Source of the DNA: Candidatus Scatousia excrementigallinarum
Lineage (GTDB): Bacteria > Cyanobacteriota > Vampirovibrionia > Gastranaerophilales > Gastranaerophilaceae
Reading direction: 5' to 3'
Length of the DNA: 32,627 nt
Assembly (NCBI GenBank): GCA_018711035.1
Contig: DVIU01000207.1
Span: 1 to 32,627, forward strand
Each line of letters starts with the position of its first letter. Positions within the stretch are counted from its first letter, which is position 1. The notes beneath the pieces were generated by a model, which did not search any database, had not been told where the DNA came from, and was given only the letters and a program-made list of their open reading frames with translations. Position numbers and translations under genes: made by a program. Below are positions 14,891-23,038 of the stretch, piece by piece.

Positions 14891-16459
14891 ATGAAAAAAT
14901 TTTTAACTGTACTTTTTACACTCTTAATCAGCGTTCAACAGGCTAATGCATTTAGCATTGACGAATTTATGGACAAAAACATCGCGCCTGTTTCAGATAA
15001 AATTGCTGATATAATATTCTTTCCTGTTCACGTTTTCGGTGCTGATGTTCCTATTATAATATTTTGGATTTTGTTTGCAGGATTATTTTTTACATTTTAT
15101 TTGCGTGGAATCGCCGTTTGGGGATTTATCCACGCCTGTGAGAATGTAATCCGGCCGAAAAAAGACAAAGGTGACGGAACAGGTGAAACTTCTCCGTTTC
15201 AGGCTTTGATGACTGCATTATCAGGAACTATCGGACTCGGAAGTATTGCAGGAGTTGCTATTGCAATTTCAATGGGAGGCCCGGGTGCTGCATTTTGGAT
15301 TATTGTCGGGGCACTTTTGGGAATGTCATTGAAATTCGTGGAAGCGTCGCTTGCCGTTAAATACAGAAGATTTAACCTTGACGGGTCTATATCCGGCGGC
15401 CCAATGCACTATATGGCTCACGGACTAACCAGAAAAAAACTCAGATGGCTCGGACAGCCTTTATCTGTTATGTTTGCAGTGCTTTGTATCTGTGGCGGTA
15501 TTACCGGCGGAAATATGATTCAGATTAATCAGGCTGCTAACCAGTTCGTTAATGTTGCAGGCGGTGAAAACGGCCCGCTGCACGGTCTACACTGGCTTAT
15601 AGGCCTTGGGATGGCAATAGTTGTAGGGTTAATCGTTATCGGCGGTATTAAAAATATTGTAAAAGTTACTGAAAAAATTGTTCCGTTAAAAATATTTATT
15701 TATTTATTTGCAGCTATGGCAGTAATTGTATGTAACTTTAAATTAATCCCGCATGCAGCTTGGATTATTGTAAAAGAAGCTTTCAAACCTGAATCTATCT
15801 ATGGCGGAATGTTTGTGGCAATGATTATGGGTTTAAGACGTTCTGTTCAATCAAATGAAGCCGGTACAGGTTCGGCACCTATTGTATATGCTACTGTTAA
15901 AACAGATGAACCGTTGTCTCAGGGGTTTGTTGCATTACTTGACCCGTTTTTGACAGGATTTATGTGCACGCTCACTGCTTTTGCAATTGTTATTACCGGC
16001 GTTTACAAAACTCATGCCGGACACACTTCCGGTATTGAAATGACATCAGATGCAATTTCATCAGTTATGCCATTCTTCCCGAAATTACTCGCAGGAATAG
16101 TTTTGCTTTATGCGTTATCAACAATAATAAGCTGGGCTTATTACGGTCAGAAATCCTGGAATTTCCTTTTCGGTGAAGGAAAGAAAAGAAGTCTTACATT
16201 CCAATTATTATATTGTGCATTTATCGTAATAGGTTCGGTATTGAACGTTACTTCCGTAATTAATATTACTGATGCAATGATGATTGCAATGTCCATTCCT
16301 AATATTATTGCAATGTATATTCTGGCACCTGAAGTAAAAAAAGATTTGAAAGCATACTGCCAAAAATATAAACTTGGTAAACTTATCAACAGAGACTGGA
16401 TTGCTGAATCAGAAATTAAAAATGACGGGGAGGAAGAATTATGTCTGACCACCAAATAA
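14891..16459 (+). CDS. Alanine/glycine:cation symporter (AGCS family)
   Basis: Inner-membrane sodium-coupled amino acid importer, 522 residues, longer than the usual 450-480. The AGCS core is clear: FQALMTALSGTIGLGSIAGVAIA (near 104-126) with the N-G/GSIAGV sodium/substrate loop, GGPMHYM, and RSVQSNEAGTGSAPIVYA in the second half. About ten hydrophobic helices are visible. The extra N-terminus (MKKFLTVLFTLLISVQQANA, then FSIDEFMDK) looks like a cleavable signal peptide, which is unusual for this family. The last 19 bp overlap the ACT-domain gene, whose ribosome binding site lies in this coding sequence, so the two are translationally coupled. Confidence 0.95.
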   Translation: MKKFLTVLFTLLISVQQANAFSIDEFMDKNIAPVSDKIADIIFFPVHVFGADVPIIIFWILFAGLFFTFYLRGIAVWGFIHACENVIRPKKDKGDGTGETSPFQALMTALSGTIGLGSIAGVAIAISMGGPGAAFWIIVGALLGMSLKFVEASLAVKYRRFNLDGSISGGPMHYMAHGLTRKKLRWLGQPLSVMFAVLCICGGITGGNMIQINQAANQFVNVAGGENGPLHGLHWLIGLGMAIVVGLIVIGGIKNIVKVTEKIVPLKIFIYLFAAMAVIVCNFKLIPHAAWIIVKEAFKPESIYGGMFVAMIMGLRRSVQSNEAGTGSAPIVYATVKTDEPLSQGFVALLDPFLTGFMCTLTAFAIVITGVYKTHAGHTSGIEMTSDAISSVMPFFPKLLAGIVLLYALSTIISWAYYGQKSWNFLFGEGKKRSLTFQLLYCAFIVIGSVLNVTSVINITDAMMIAMSIPNIIAMYILAPEVKKDLKAYCQKYKLGKLINRDWIAESEIKNDGEEELCLTTK

Positions 16460-16719
16460 TCGTAACGGTATCAGGAATTGACAAAGTAGGTATTGTAGCA
16501 AACGTAACCTCTGTACTTGCAAAATATGGAGTTAATATCGAAGATATCAAACAAACTTTGATGCAGGGGCACTTTGTAATGTTCCTTCTTGGTAATATTG
16601 AAAAATCCGAATATTCTTTCAAAGAAATTAAAGAAGCATTAACCGAAACAGGTAAACAGCTCGGTATGGAAGTTTGGGTTCAGAGAAAAGAAATCGTGGA
16701 TAATATGCATATTATATAA
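16441..16719 (+). CDS. ACT-domain protein (UPF0237-like)
   Basis: A 92-residue stand-alone ACT domain of the type once called UPF0237. IIVTVSGIDKVGIVANVTSVLAKYGVNIEDIKQT (6-39) is the first beta-alpha-beta unit, with the Gly at the usual ligand turn. HFVMFLLGNIEKS and the KEIKEALTETGKQLGMEVWVQ strand-helix-strand complete it. ACT domains bind amino acids. Overlap with the amino-acid symporter (GGGGAGGAAG ribosome binding site inside the preceding gene) suggests it senses the transported amino acid or its downstream pool; this is inference. Its 3' end overlaps nagZ by 8 bp on the other strand. Confidence 0.92.
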   Translation: MSDHQIIVTVSGIDKVGIVANVTSVLAKYGVNIEDIKQTLMQGHFVMFLLGNIEKSEYSFKEIKEALTETGKQLGMEVWVQRKEIVDNMHII

Positions 16720-17683
16720 TCATAAATTTTTTCTTCAATGCTATAATTCTTGAATAAGAATCTTCTATTTTATTAAAAAGCTCAATATCATTTTGGGCTT
16801 TTTTTGCAAGTTTTTCAATCACATCAATAACTTCAGGATTAGAATTTCTGAATATAAACATATTCAAACCTGCACGAATACCTTCTTCACAGGCCTGTAA
16901 AGCTCCAAATCCCGCAACACCTTTCATAACCATATCGTCAGAAATTATAACTCCGTCAAATCCGAGCCTTTCACGTAAATATGTCAGTGCATTTTTGCTC
17001 AAAGATACCGGAATATTTTCTCTGTCAAAACATGTACAATGCAAATGAGCTGCCATCACCGCTTCAATACCGTCTTTTATCGCCTCTGCAAATGGTTTGA
17101 TATGGGTTTGTTCCATTTCTTCAAAAGACAGGTCAATCACCGGAAGTGTAAGATGACTGTCAGCATTAGCATCACCGTGTCCCGGAAAATGTTTGACACA
17201 GGGAATAATACCATTTTTACGGTAAACACCCGAAACCAATTTTTGTGCTTTTATTACATCTTCAACTTTATCAGAAAAAGCTCTCTCTCCAATAATCGGA
17301 TTATGAGGATTTGTATTAACATCAATGCAGGGTGCAAAGTTCATATTCACACCATAATCTTTTAATTCACGAGCAATTTCATCAGTTTGATGACAAAGGA
17401 AGTCCAGCCCCTTTTCATACGCGAATTTAGCAGACAAATATTTTTTACCGTTATGTATATTTTCCGTTCTCTCAACCCTTCCGCCTTCCTGATCTATTGA
17501 AAAAAACGGCGGTGTGAGAGCAAGATTTTTCATCTCTGCAATTAATTCCCAAAACTGCTTTGCAGATTGAATATCTTTAGTAAAAAAGATTATACCTCCA
17601 AGCCCGTTAGAGAGAGCTTTTCTATATTCCCCGCCCTCAAGGCCGAGGATAAACATCTGGTAAAGTTTCTGCCTTATATCCAT
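16712..17683 (-). CDS. nagZ: Beta-N-acetylglucosaminidase NagZ (GH3)
   Basis: Cytosolic peptidoglycan-recycling enzyme that removes GlcNAc from GlcNAc-anhydroMurNAc peptides. At 323 residues it is a single TIM-barrel GH3 as expected for NagZ, without a signal peptide. KHFPGHGDANADSH (164-177) is the NagZ loop with the catalytic His177 of the Asp-His pair, and IISDD (246-250) holds the nucleophile Asp. FSIDQEGGRVERT (61-73) and GERAFSDKVEDV (132-143) are further signatures. It is the last gene of a three-gene minus-strand unit; the start overlaps the preceding stop as TAATG, which gives translational coupling. Confidence 0.96.
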   Translation of the reverse strand: MDIRQKLYQMFILGLEGGEYRKALSNGLGGIIFFTKDIQSAKQFWELIAEMKNLALTPPFFSIDQEGGRVERTENIHNGKKYLSAKFAYEKGLDFLCHQTDEIARELKDYGVNMNFAPCIDVNTNPHNPIIGERAFSDKVEDVIKAQKLVSGVYRKNGIIPCVKHFPGHGDANADSHLTLPVIDLSFEEMEQTHIKPFAEAIKDGIEAVMAAHLHCTCFDRENIPVSLSKNALTYLRERLGFDGVIISDDMVMKGVAGFGALQACEEGIRAGLNMFIFRNSNPEVIDVIEKLAKKAQNDIELFNKIEDSYSRIIALKKKFMII

Positions 17684-18261
17684 TACAAAATCTCACTATA
17701 AAGATTATATAATTCCGTTAAGTTTCCTGTTTCAACAACGTCTTCAATTTTATTAATCACAGCATCAGCATCTTTCAAATCTTTAAAATTTGAAGGCATT
17801 TTGATATCGGCTGTGGTTTTAAGAGCTGTAAAACCTTTGTTTTCAATTAAAAAAGCTTTATAATTATTTAAAATATCAAGTTTTTTCTCATCAAGAGCAA
17901 AGTCTTTTCCCGTGTAATATTTTACCTCCTTAGGCAGGTGTTCGTAAAAAGCAGAAACAAAATTAACTTCGGAAACAGTTTCTTCTTCATCATATTCCGC
18001 CCCGCAGCAGAAATTATTTAAAACAGGCTTGTCTTTTAAAGTTCTGATTGCCGCTGCCCATAACATACACCCGAGATAAAAAGCAATATAATCATCTAAA
18101 AGTTTTTCAAGTTTAGGAAAATACATTTTAAACTGACTTTTTTTCTGGCTGAAATTTTTAAATCTATTAATAGTATTATATAAATATTCTACATTCGGAA
18201 CAAAAGCGGAAATATGCGCTACAAAACCCGGATCAAATTGTACACCTTCATCAAAATTCAT
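17683..18261 (-). CDS. Protein of unknown function in the nagZ operon (192 aa)
   Basis: I do not recognise the family. The protein is cytosolic by appearance, acidic and helix-rich, with a conserved-looking core YIAFYLGCMLWAAAIRTLKDKP around residues 57-78 and a Cys pair in NNFCCGAEYDEEETV. No catalytic motif stands out. The ATG at 18261 is preceded by AAGGAGATAT, and the stop overlaps the nagZ ATG by one base. Placement between a secreted alpha/beta hydrolase and NagZ suggests an envelope or cell-wall turnover connection, but the sequence itself gives no proof. Confidence 0.8.
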   Translation of the reverse strand: MNFDEGVQFDPGFVAHISAFVPNVEYLYNTINRFKNFSQKKSQFKMYFPKLEKLLDDYIAFYLGCMLWAAAIRTLKDKPVLNNFCCGAEYDEEETVSEVNFVSAFYEHLPKEVKYYTGKDFALDEKKLDILNNYKAFLIENKGFTALKTTADIKMPSNFKDLKDADAVINKIEDVVETGNLTELYNLYSEIL

Positions 18262-18273
18262 TTTTATATCTCC

Positions 18274-19440
18274 TTATAAATCTTCTTTTTCTGTATCTAT
18301 GCTGTCTGGCTCAAGCATAAATTTATACCCGTCAACAAACGATTGAGCAACAGCTTTTGAAAAAATCTTACGTGCAGACCAGTATGATGTATGTGCAAGA
18401 AGGAAAGTTCTCCTGCTCCAAACTTTTGAATTATCATATACAAATCCGCCCGGATTGATAACATTAATTCTGGCTTTTTCCGAAAGCTCTTTTATTGTAA
18501 GGTTTTTGGTTGTAGGAAAACCCATAGGGTCTTCCTTAAAATTAACCGTAAGCATAAACAGATTGTTCTCAAGCATATATTTCAACATAAATCTGTTATA
18601 GTATGTCAATTCATAATCAGAATCAGATAAATCAGAATAAAATAACACAAGAGGGCTTGCAAAATTAACAATTCCTTTAACTGCACCCTCCGGAATACAG
18701 GCCTGATTCGTGTAATCGTCCATATTGAGGTATATTTTTTTGAAGCTTTCTCTGTCTCTATTAAAACGCAAACGCCCATCAGATGTAACAGCACCAAGGC
18801 CGGCTTTTGAAAGAGCAGAAATACAGGTATCTTTTCTCGGATTATCCGAAACAAATTTACGCACATAATCATCTGCACCCGCTACATCAAATAAATCAGC
18901 AGCATTCAGGTAAGGAAGTTTATTAAATAAGTATTCATAAGTAATAAAACTTCCGGCAGAGTACCCGAATAAGACAACCTGATTGCCGTTTGAATACTCA
19001 TTTAGCACAGTTTTATGCAAATCATCCAATATAGGAAGCATATGATGAGATTTCTGAACCCATATTGCATCATGCAAGAATCCTGCAATTAAAGAACGTA
19101 CCCCGTAAGCAATAGTAGGACTGAATGCTTTTGATAAATCGAGCTGCTGTTCAACAAATTCTAAATCGTTTTTGCTCTTATCCCCCCAGAAAAATATTTC
19201 AGCCTCAGGATTTATAGTATATTGCCCGTTATTGAGAAACAATGATGCGGCTTCTTCATTTTTCTCAAAACTTTTCTTCATAACCGGATGCAGTTTGGTA
19301 ACCCCTTTTTCAAACCAGTTTTTCATCTTTTCGTCATTATTATTGGAGCCGTTGATGTAAACAAAACTTATGCTGTTCTGTGCAAGAGAAATATTTTGAA
19401 ACAACAGAATTGCCGCTAATAAACATAAAATCTTTTTCAT
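18274..19440 (-). CDS. Secreted alpha/beta-hydrolase-like protein
   Basis: The N-terminus (MKKILCLLAAILLFQNISLA|QN) is a signal peptide, so the protein acts outside the cytoplasm. The mature part has a nucleophile elbow G159-Y-S161-A-G163 following VVLFGY, with a preceding strand and following helix (SFITYEYLFNKL), as in lipase/esterase folds. The acid and His of the triad cannot be fixed with certainty; His in LLAHTSYWSARKIF near the C-terminus is a candidate. Length is 388 residues. It is the first gene of the operon with the 192-aa gene (12 bp gap) and nagZ. Substrate is unknown: a lipid, peptidoglycan ester or acyl chain are all possible. Confidence 0.8.
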   Translation of the reverse strand: MKKILCLLAAILLFQNISLAQNSISFVYINGSNNNDEKMKNWFEKGVTKLHPVMKKSFEKNEEAASLFLNNGQYTINPEAEIFFWGDKSKNDLEFVEQQLDLSKAFSPTIAYGVRSLIAGFLHDAIWVQKSHHMLPILDDLHKTVLNEYSNGNQVVLFGYSAGSFITYEYLFNKLPYLNAADLFDVAGADDYVRKFVSDNPRKDTCISALSKAGLGAVTSDGRLRFNRDRESFKKIYLNMDDYTNQACIPEGAVKGIVNFASPLVLFYSDLSDSDYELTYYNRFMLKYMLENNLFMLTVNFKEDPMGFPTTKNLTIKELSEKARINVINPGGFVYDNSKVWSRRTFLLAHTSYWSARKIFSKAVAQSFVDGYKFMLEPDSIDTEKEDL

Positions 19441-19494
19441 AACAAAATATTACCACAAATAGCAAAAAAAATATTTTCGGGGTTTAATATATTT

Positions 19495-21465
19495 ATGATT
19501 TTCGCCATTTCAACATTAAATTTTCCGAAAAATCATCCTTTAAAAATTCAGGAAAAATCCCCGCGTTTAGTATCAACAAAGGTGAACGACACTTATTCGC
19601 CTTCATTTTGTGCGGAGAAAAAAGTGTATGATTTTGAAAATGAAATGAGAAACCTGGAAGGTATAAGATGTGCACGATGCAATCAAAGAATGCTTTCCCG
19701 CAGGAAGTATCTTATGCTTCTTGAAAAAATGTCACAGGTACAAAACGGTCATGAACTTGAAAAGCTTTTAACGGAAAATAAGCAATATCTTTCCGAAAGT
19801 AATGCTCTCATATTAAAGGATTTAAAAAATATAAATACAAAACATCCCGACGCTGATATAAAAAAAGTTATAAGCAAAATCCATTATCATGCACCGGTAT
19901 TTTATGCAGAAACCTGCCAGAATAATATTAATTTAATTCAGCTTGTTACTGAAAAATTATTTATGGGTGAAGATAACAGGTCTGTTTATCTTAAAACAAT
20001 TGAAAAATTGAAAAAGCATAAAGATTTTACTCCATATAATATCAACGAATTCAGTTCGATAATGAACACAACATTAAGAGAAACAGATTATCCGCGAAAA
20101 CAAAAGCTTTACGACAAAGTAATGCTTCATCAGACAAAAGCTTTTAAATATTACAAAAATATAACAGGTCAATCACTTTTAAGCCAGGAGCCTGAAAAAG
20201 CATTGATAAGCCTTGGGAAAGCTTTATTTAAAACATCTGTTTCTGAAATAAGTAATATTTCTAATAGAGAACCTGATTCAGAAATTAATAAAATATTAAT
20301 CTGCTCTGACTGTGCTTATAAAACAGCAAACAGCAGCAGATATTTTAAAGCTTCAGACAATTCTGAAGCTTTAAAAAACAAATTTACACAATACCTTCAG
20401 GATATTAACAAAGCGGCAGGAAACAATGAACTTCATGCTGACAAAACTTATATCAAAAATCTCGTTAAATTTGTAAGAAAAACATCAAATAATAACATTG
20501 TACTCAATGCTAACGATTGGAGTTTTCTGGAATACAAAAAGAATTTTAACGATTTCCCTTTTGAGAATATTGAAGGAATCCCCTGCCCTAAATGCGGTGC
20601 AATTATGCTTACTCATCAACAGCGGGAAAAATTATTTCAAAAAATTCAAGAAAGTTCCTCAATCAAAGAGTTAAGCGACATCTTGAAAGAAAATCAGCAA
20701 AATCTTCCTCCCATAACTAAAAAACTTGCTGAAAAATTCCGTGATAACTTTATTCGCGACCCTTATATAACCGACACGCTTATGAAGAAAAAAATGAGTA
20801 ATTTCGTAAACAAACTCGCAACACATGAACTTCGTATGTATATTAAAAATTTACAAAAGAAATCAAAAGATTCCTCTATAAATGAAACAGACAGAATAAA
20901 ACTTGAAAAAATTATCACAAATCTTCAAGAATATGACAAAAGAAAAAAACTTTTCTTTAATTCTACACAATTAAAAAATCTTGTAATACAACCACCGGTT
21001 GCAGATGAGGGGGATTGCTTACAACTCCGTGATAAAGCCGAAGAATTTCTTATGAAAATTGAACTGCTGCAAGGGCCGGTTTATCATTCAAAAGAAATGA
21101 GCGAATCTGAAAACTATAGCTGGACTAAAGTCTTTACAGAACGAATCTTTAGAAAAGCTGTATTTACACAGGATCACCTCATCGCCAGAAACAGCGGAGG
21201 CCCTGATACAAATGACAATAAAATAGGACTACATAGAGAATGCAATCAGTTAAAAGGCAAAAAATCACTGACAACATGGGTAAAAGATTCGCCTGAAATT
21301 GAAGATTACCTGGCTGATTACTTGAGAACAATCAATGTGAAAAGACAAGAGCAAAATATAAAAGACTGTGATACATACGCAAGTGATATTTCTGAGAAAA
21401 TATATTATCTCTGCGGAGGACGTGAAAAATTAAGAAAAGAATTTGGAAAAAAAGACAACCCTTAA
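19495..21465 (+). CDS. HNH-endonuclease-like protein with CxxC zinc knuckles
   Basis: A 656-residue protein. The C-terminal HNH core is D560-H561-LIARNSGGPDTNDNKIGLH580-REC583-N584-QLKG, with the usual His-Asn-like metal site. Upstream are CxxC pairs at 59-62 (CARC), 270-273 (CSDC) and 364-367 (CPKC). The first and third start near-parallel repeats: LEGIRCARCNQRML and IEGIPCPKCGAIML, each followed by a helical segment with ELEKLLTENKQ or ELSDILKENQQ. So the protein appears to contain an internal duplication, with 270-273 perhaps completing the first zinc site. The N-terminus is not a clean signal peptide. It might be a genuine nuclease or an effector-like protein. No partner gene or immunity gene is adjacent. 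The stop codon lies within its own terminator. Confidence 0.8.
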   Translation: MIFAISTLNFPKNHPLKIQEKSPRLVSTKVNDTYSPSFCAEKKVYDFENEMRNLEGIRCARCNQRMLSRRKYLMLLEKMSQVQNGHELEKLLTENKQYLSESNALILKDLKNINTKHPDADIKKVISKIHYHAPVFYAETCQNNINLIQLVTEKLFMGEDNRSVYLKTIEKLKKHKDFTPYNINEFSSIMNTTLRETDYPRKQKLYDKVMLHQTKAFKYYKNITGQSLLSQEPEKALISLGKALFKTSVSEISNISNREPDSEINKILICSDCAYKTANSSRYFKASDNSEALKNKFTQYLQDINKAAGNNELHADKTYIKNLVKFVRKTSNNNIVLNANDWSFLEYKKNFNDFPFENIEGIPCPKCGAIMLTHQQREKLFQKIQESSSIKELSDILKENQQNLPPITKKLAEKFRDNFIRDPYITDTLMKKKMSNFVNKLATHELRMYIKNLQKKSKDSSINETDRIKLEKIITNLQEYDKRKKLFFNSTQLKNLVIQPPVADEGDCLQLRDKAEEFLMKIELLQGPVYHSKEMSESENYSWTKVFTERIFRKAVFTQDHLIARNSGGPDTNDNKIGLHRECNQLKGKKSLTTWVKDSPEIEDYLADYLRTINVKRQEQNIKDCDTYASDISEKIYYLCGGREKLRKEFGKKDNP

Positions 21466-21480
21466 CAAGGTTGTCTTTTT
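21448..21480. terminator. Terminator overlapping the HNH gene stop
   Basis: AAAAAAGACAACC (21448-21460) pairs with GGTTGTCTTTTT (21469-21480), an excellent stem with an 8-nt loop that contains the TAA. It is usable in both directions, so it also closes the aquaporin gene. Confidence 0.9.
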
Positions 21481-21494
21481 ATATATAAATTATT

Positions 21495-22136
21495 TTATTC
21501 ATTGTAAGTAACCGCTTTAAAAGTAACGGCGGCTGCTACAGCAGCAATTAAATTTACGATAACCGTAATTGCAGCAATTTTCCAGAAAGCTGCATGCATA
21601 ATCCCAAGAGAAAGAGCAACAGCAGGATTGAAAGCACCCGGACATATTGTACCCCCTACGGAAAAAGCACCCACCATTACAGCCGAACCAATAGCTAGAC
21701 CGTAATATGAATTACCGTTAACTGCTCTTGATGTAGCAGTCAACAATACTACATAACATAAAGCAAAAGTAAACAAAAACTCTCCAATAATTAGTCCTGA
21801 AATGTTAAAATCAGCACCTCTTGAATAAAGTTCCGGAGATACGAGATAATTAACGACAAAAGCAGCCGCAACACCTCCTACAACCTGAGCAACAGCATAA
21901 GGCAGCCATTGTGAGGCCGGCAAAGCCCCTCTTATAACAGCGGCAAGCGAAACAGCCGGATTATAATGCCCGCCTGAAATATGTCCCCCCGCATAAACCA
22001 TTATCATTAAAGCAAAACCTATCGCAACAGGCGGCACTACCCCGCTGCCCCCGAACAAAAGTGTGCTTCCTACCGTAAATACCAGAAAAAAAGTTCCGAT
22101 AAATTCTACCAGATACTTTCTCAAATTTTCTTTCAT
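21495..22136 (-). CDS. Aquaporin / MIP-family channel
   Basis: Six-helix channel for water or small neutral solutes in the inner membrane, 213 residues from the ATG at 22136. That ATG lies 6 nt after AAGGAG; a second ATG three bases earlier is also possible. Both pore loops are present: HYNPAVSLA (NPA 59-61) and AFNPAVALS (NPA 170-172). In the second loop Val173 replaces the Arg of the aromatic/arginine filter found in AqpZ and GlpF, so selectivity may be broader or different. Related bacterial proteins with NPAV in both loops exist, so this is a subfamily feature and not damage. It is monocistronic, divergent from pgeF. Confidence 0.93.
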   Translation of the reverse strand: MKENLRKYLVEFIGTFFLVFTVGSTLLFGGSGVVPPVAIGFALMIMVYAGGHISGGHYNPAVSLAAVIRGALPASQWLPYAVAQVVGGVAAAFVVNYLVSPELYSRGADFNISGLIIGEFLFTFALCYVVLLTATSRAVNGNSYYGLAIGSAVMVGAFSVGGTICPGAFNPAVALSLGIMHAAFWKIAAITVIVNLIAAVAAAVTFKAVTYNE

Positions 22137-22210
22137 CATTTTCTCCTTATGAATCACGACCCGCACGTAACAGCCGTATAAATTTTAACCATACCCCAAA
22201 ATTTAAACTT

Positions 22211-22231
22211 CGGGTGAAAATTTTTCATCCG
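22211..22231. promoter_or_regulatory. Imperfect palindrome between aquaporin and pgeF
   Basis: CGGGTGAAAA, one T, TTTTCATCCG: ten-base arms with a single G/T imperfection. Its place in a divergent intergenic region suits an operator; as RNA the central loop would be too small without opening A-U pairs. Confidence 0.35.
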
Positions 22232-22254
22232 CCAGTTTTCTTATTATTTTTGCA

Positions 22255-22273
22255 GTATCATCTACCGTGATAC
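22255..22273. promoter_or_regulatory. Inverted repeat upstream of pgeF
   Basis: GTATCA (22255-22260) and TGATAC (22268-22273), 7 bp apart, about 25 bp before the pgeF -10 box. Possible operator; short enough to be chance. Confidence 0.25.
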
Positions 22274-22297
22274 AAAAAATATAACCTGTATTTATGG

Positions 22298-22303
22298 TAT
22301 GAT
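22298..22303 (+). promoter_or_regulatory. -10 box of pgeF, leaderless configuration
   Basis: TATGAT ends 6 nt before the ATG at 22310; no Shine-Dalgarno is present. The -35 is not recognisable. Confidence 0.4.
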
Positions 22304-22309
22304 AAACTT

Positions 22310-23038
22310 ATGTTTTATTTTGACGAAATTAACGGAAAGAAAATCTTACGCTCGGATTTATTAAATGCCGAACATTTTTTCACAACACGTGAAAGTTTTA
22401 TAAAAACTAAAGAACCTGAGTTTGAAAAAACAGCGACAAAAAACATCACTGAAATTACAAACTATTTAGGTGTTAAAAACCTTATATCACCTAATCAAAC
22501 CCATACTTCTAATGTCCAGATAGTCTGCGGGGATAAAAAAGATTATCCTGACACAGACGGATTAATTTTAACAGACAAAGACAATGCAATTTTCTTAAAT
22601 TTTGCGGATTGTACACCGGTAATTATCTATGATAAAGAACATAATATCGGAGCTGTTTCTCATGCCGGCTGGCGTGGAACAGCCGGAAATATTGCGGCAA
22701 AAACCGTCAAAAAAATGACTACTGTTTTTGCATCCGATCCTGAAAATCTTATCGCAGTAATTGGCCCTGCAATTTCTATGTGCTGCTATAATGTCGGTAA
22801 GGATGTCTTTGAAAAACTTAAAGCCACAGTAAAGGATTTTGAAGGTTTATACGAAATACGTAACGGTGAAATTTTTGTGGATTTAAAAGGTATCAATAAA
22901 CGCCAGCTTGAAGAATGCGGGGTCAAAAAAATTGATGTCTGCCCTTATTGCACAGTATGCGACAATGATATGTTTTTCTCTTACAGAAAAGAAAACGCAA
23001 CAACAAACCGTCACAGTGCCGTTCTTAAATTGAAATAA
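22310..23038 (+). CDS. pgeF: Peptidoglycan editing factor / multicopper-like (YfiH family)
   Basis: YfiH/PgeF family of 242 residues, formerly annotated as polyphenol oxidase (laccase domain). Known members hydrolyse wrongly incorporated residues in cell-wall precursors, and related ones act as purine nucleosidases. The zinc site residues are visible: His65 (NQTHT), Cys101 (FADCTPV) and His118 (SHAGWRGT at 117-124). The C-terminal CPYCTVCDNDMFFSYRKE and RHSAVLKL close the domain. The 3' end overlaps pabA by 14 bp on the opposite strand. It is cytosolic with no signal peptide. Together with nagZ it is one of two wall-recycling genes in the window, though not linked. Confidence 0.95.
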   Translation: MFYFDEINGKKILRSDLLNAEHFFTTRESFIKTKEPEFEKTATKNITEITNYLGVKNLISPNQTHTSNVQIVCGDKKDYPDTDGLILTDKDNAIFLNFADCTPVIIYDKEHNIGAVSHAGWRGTAGNIAAKTVKKMTTVFASDPENLIAVIGPAISMCCYNVGKDVFEKLKATVKDFEGLYEIRNGEIFVDLKGINKRQLEECGVKKIDVCPYCTVCDNDMFFSYRKENATTNRHSAVLKLK

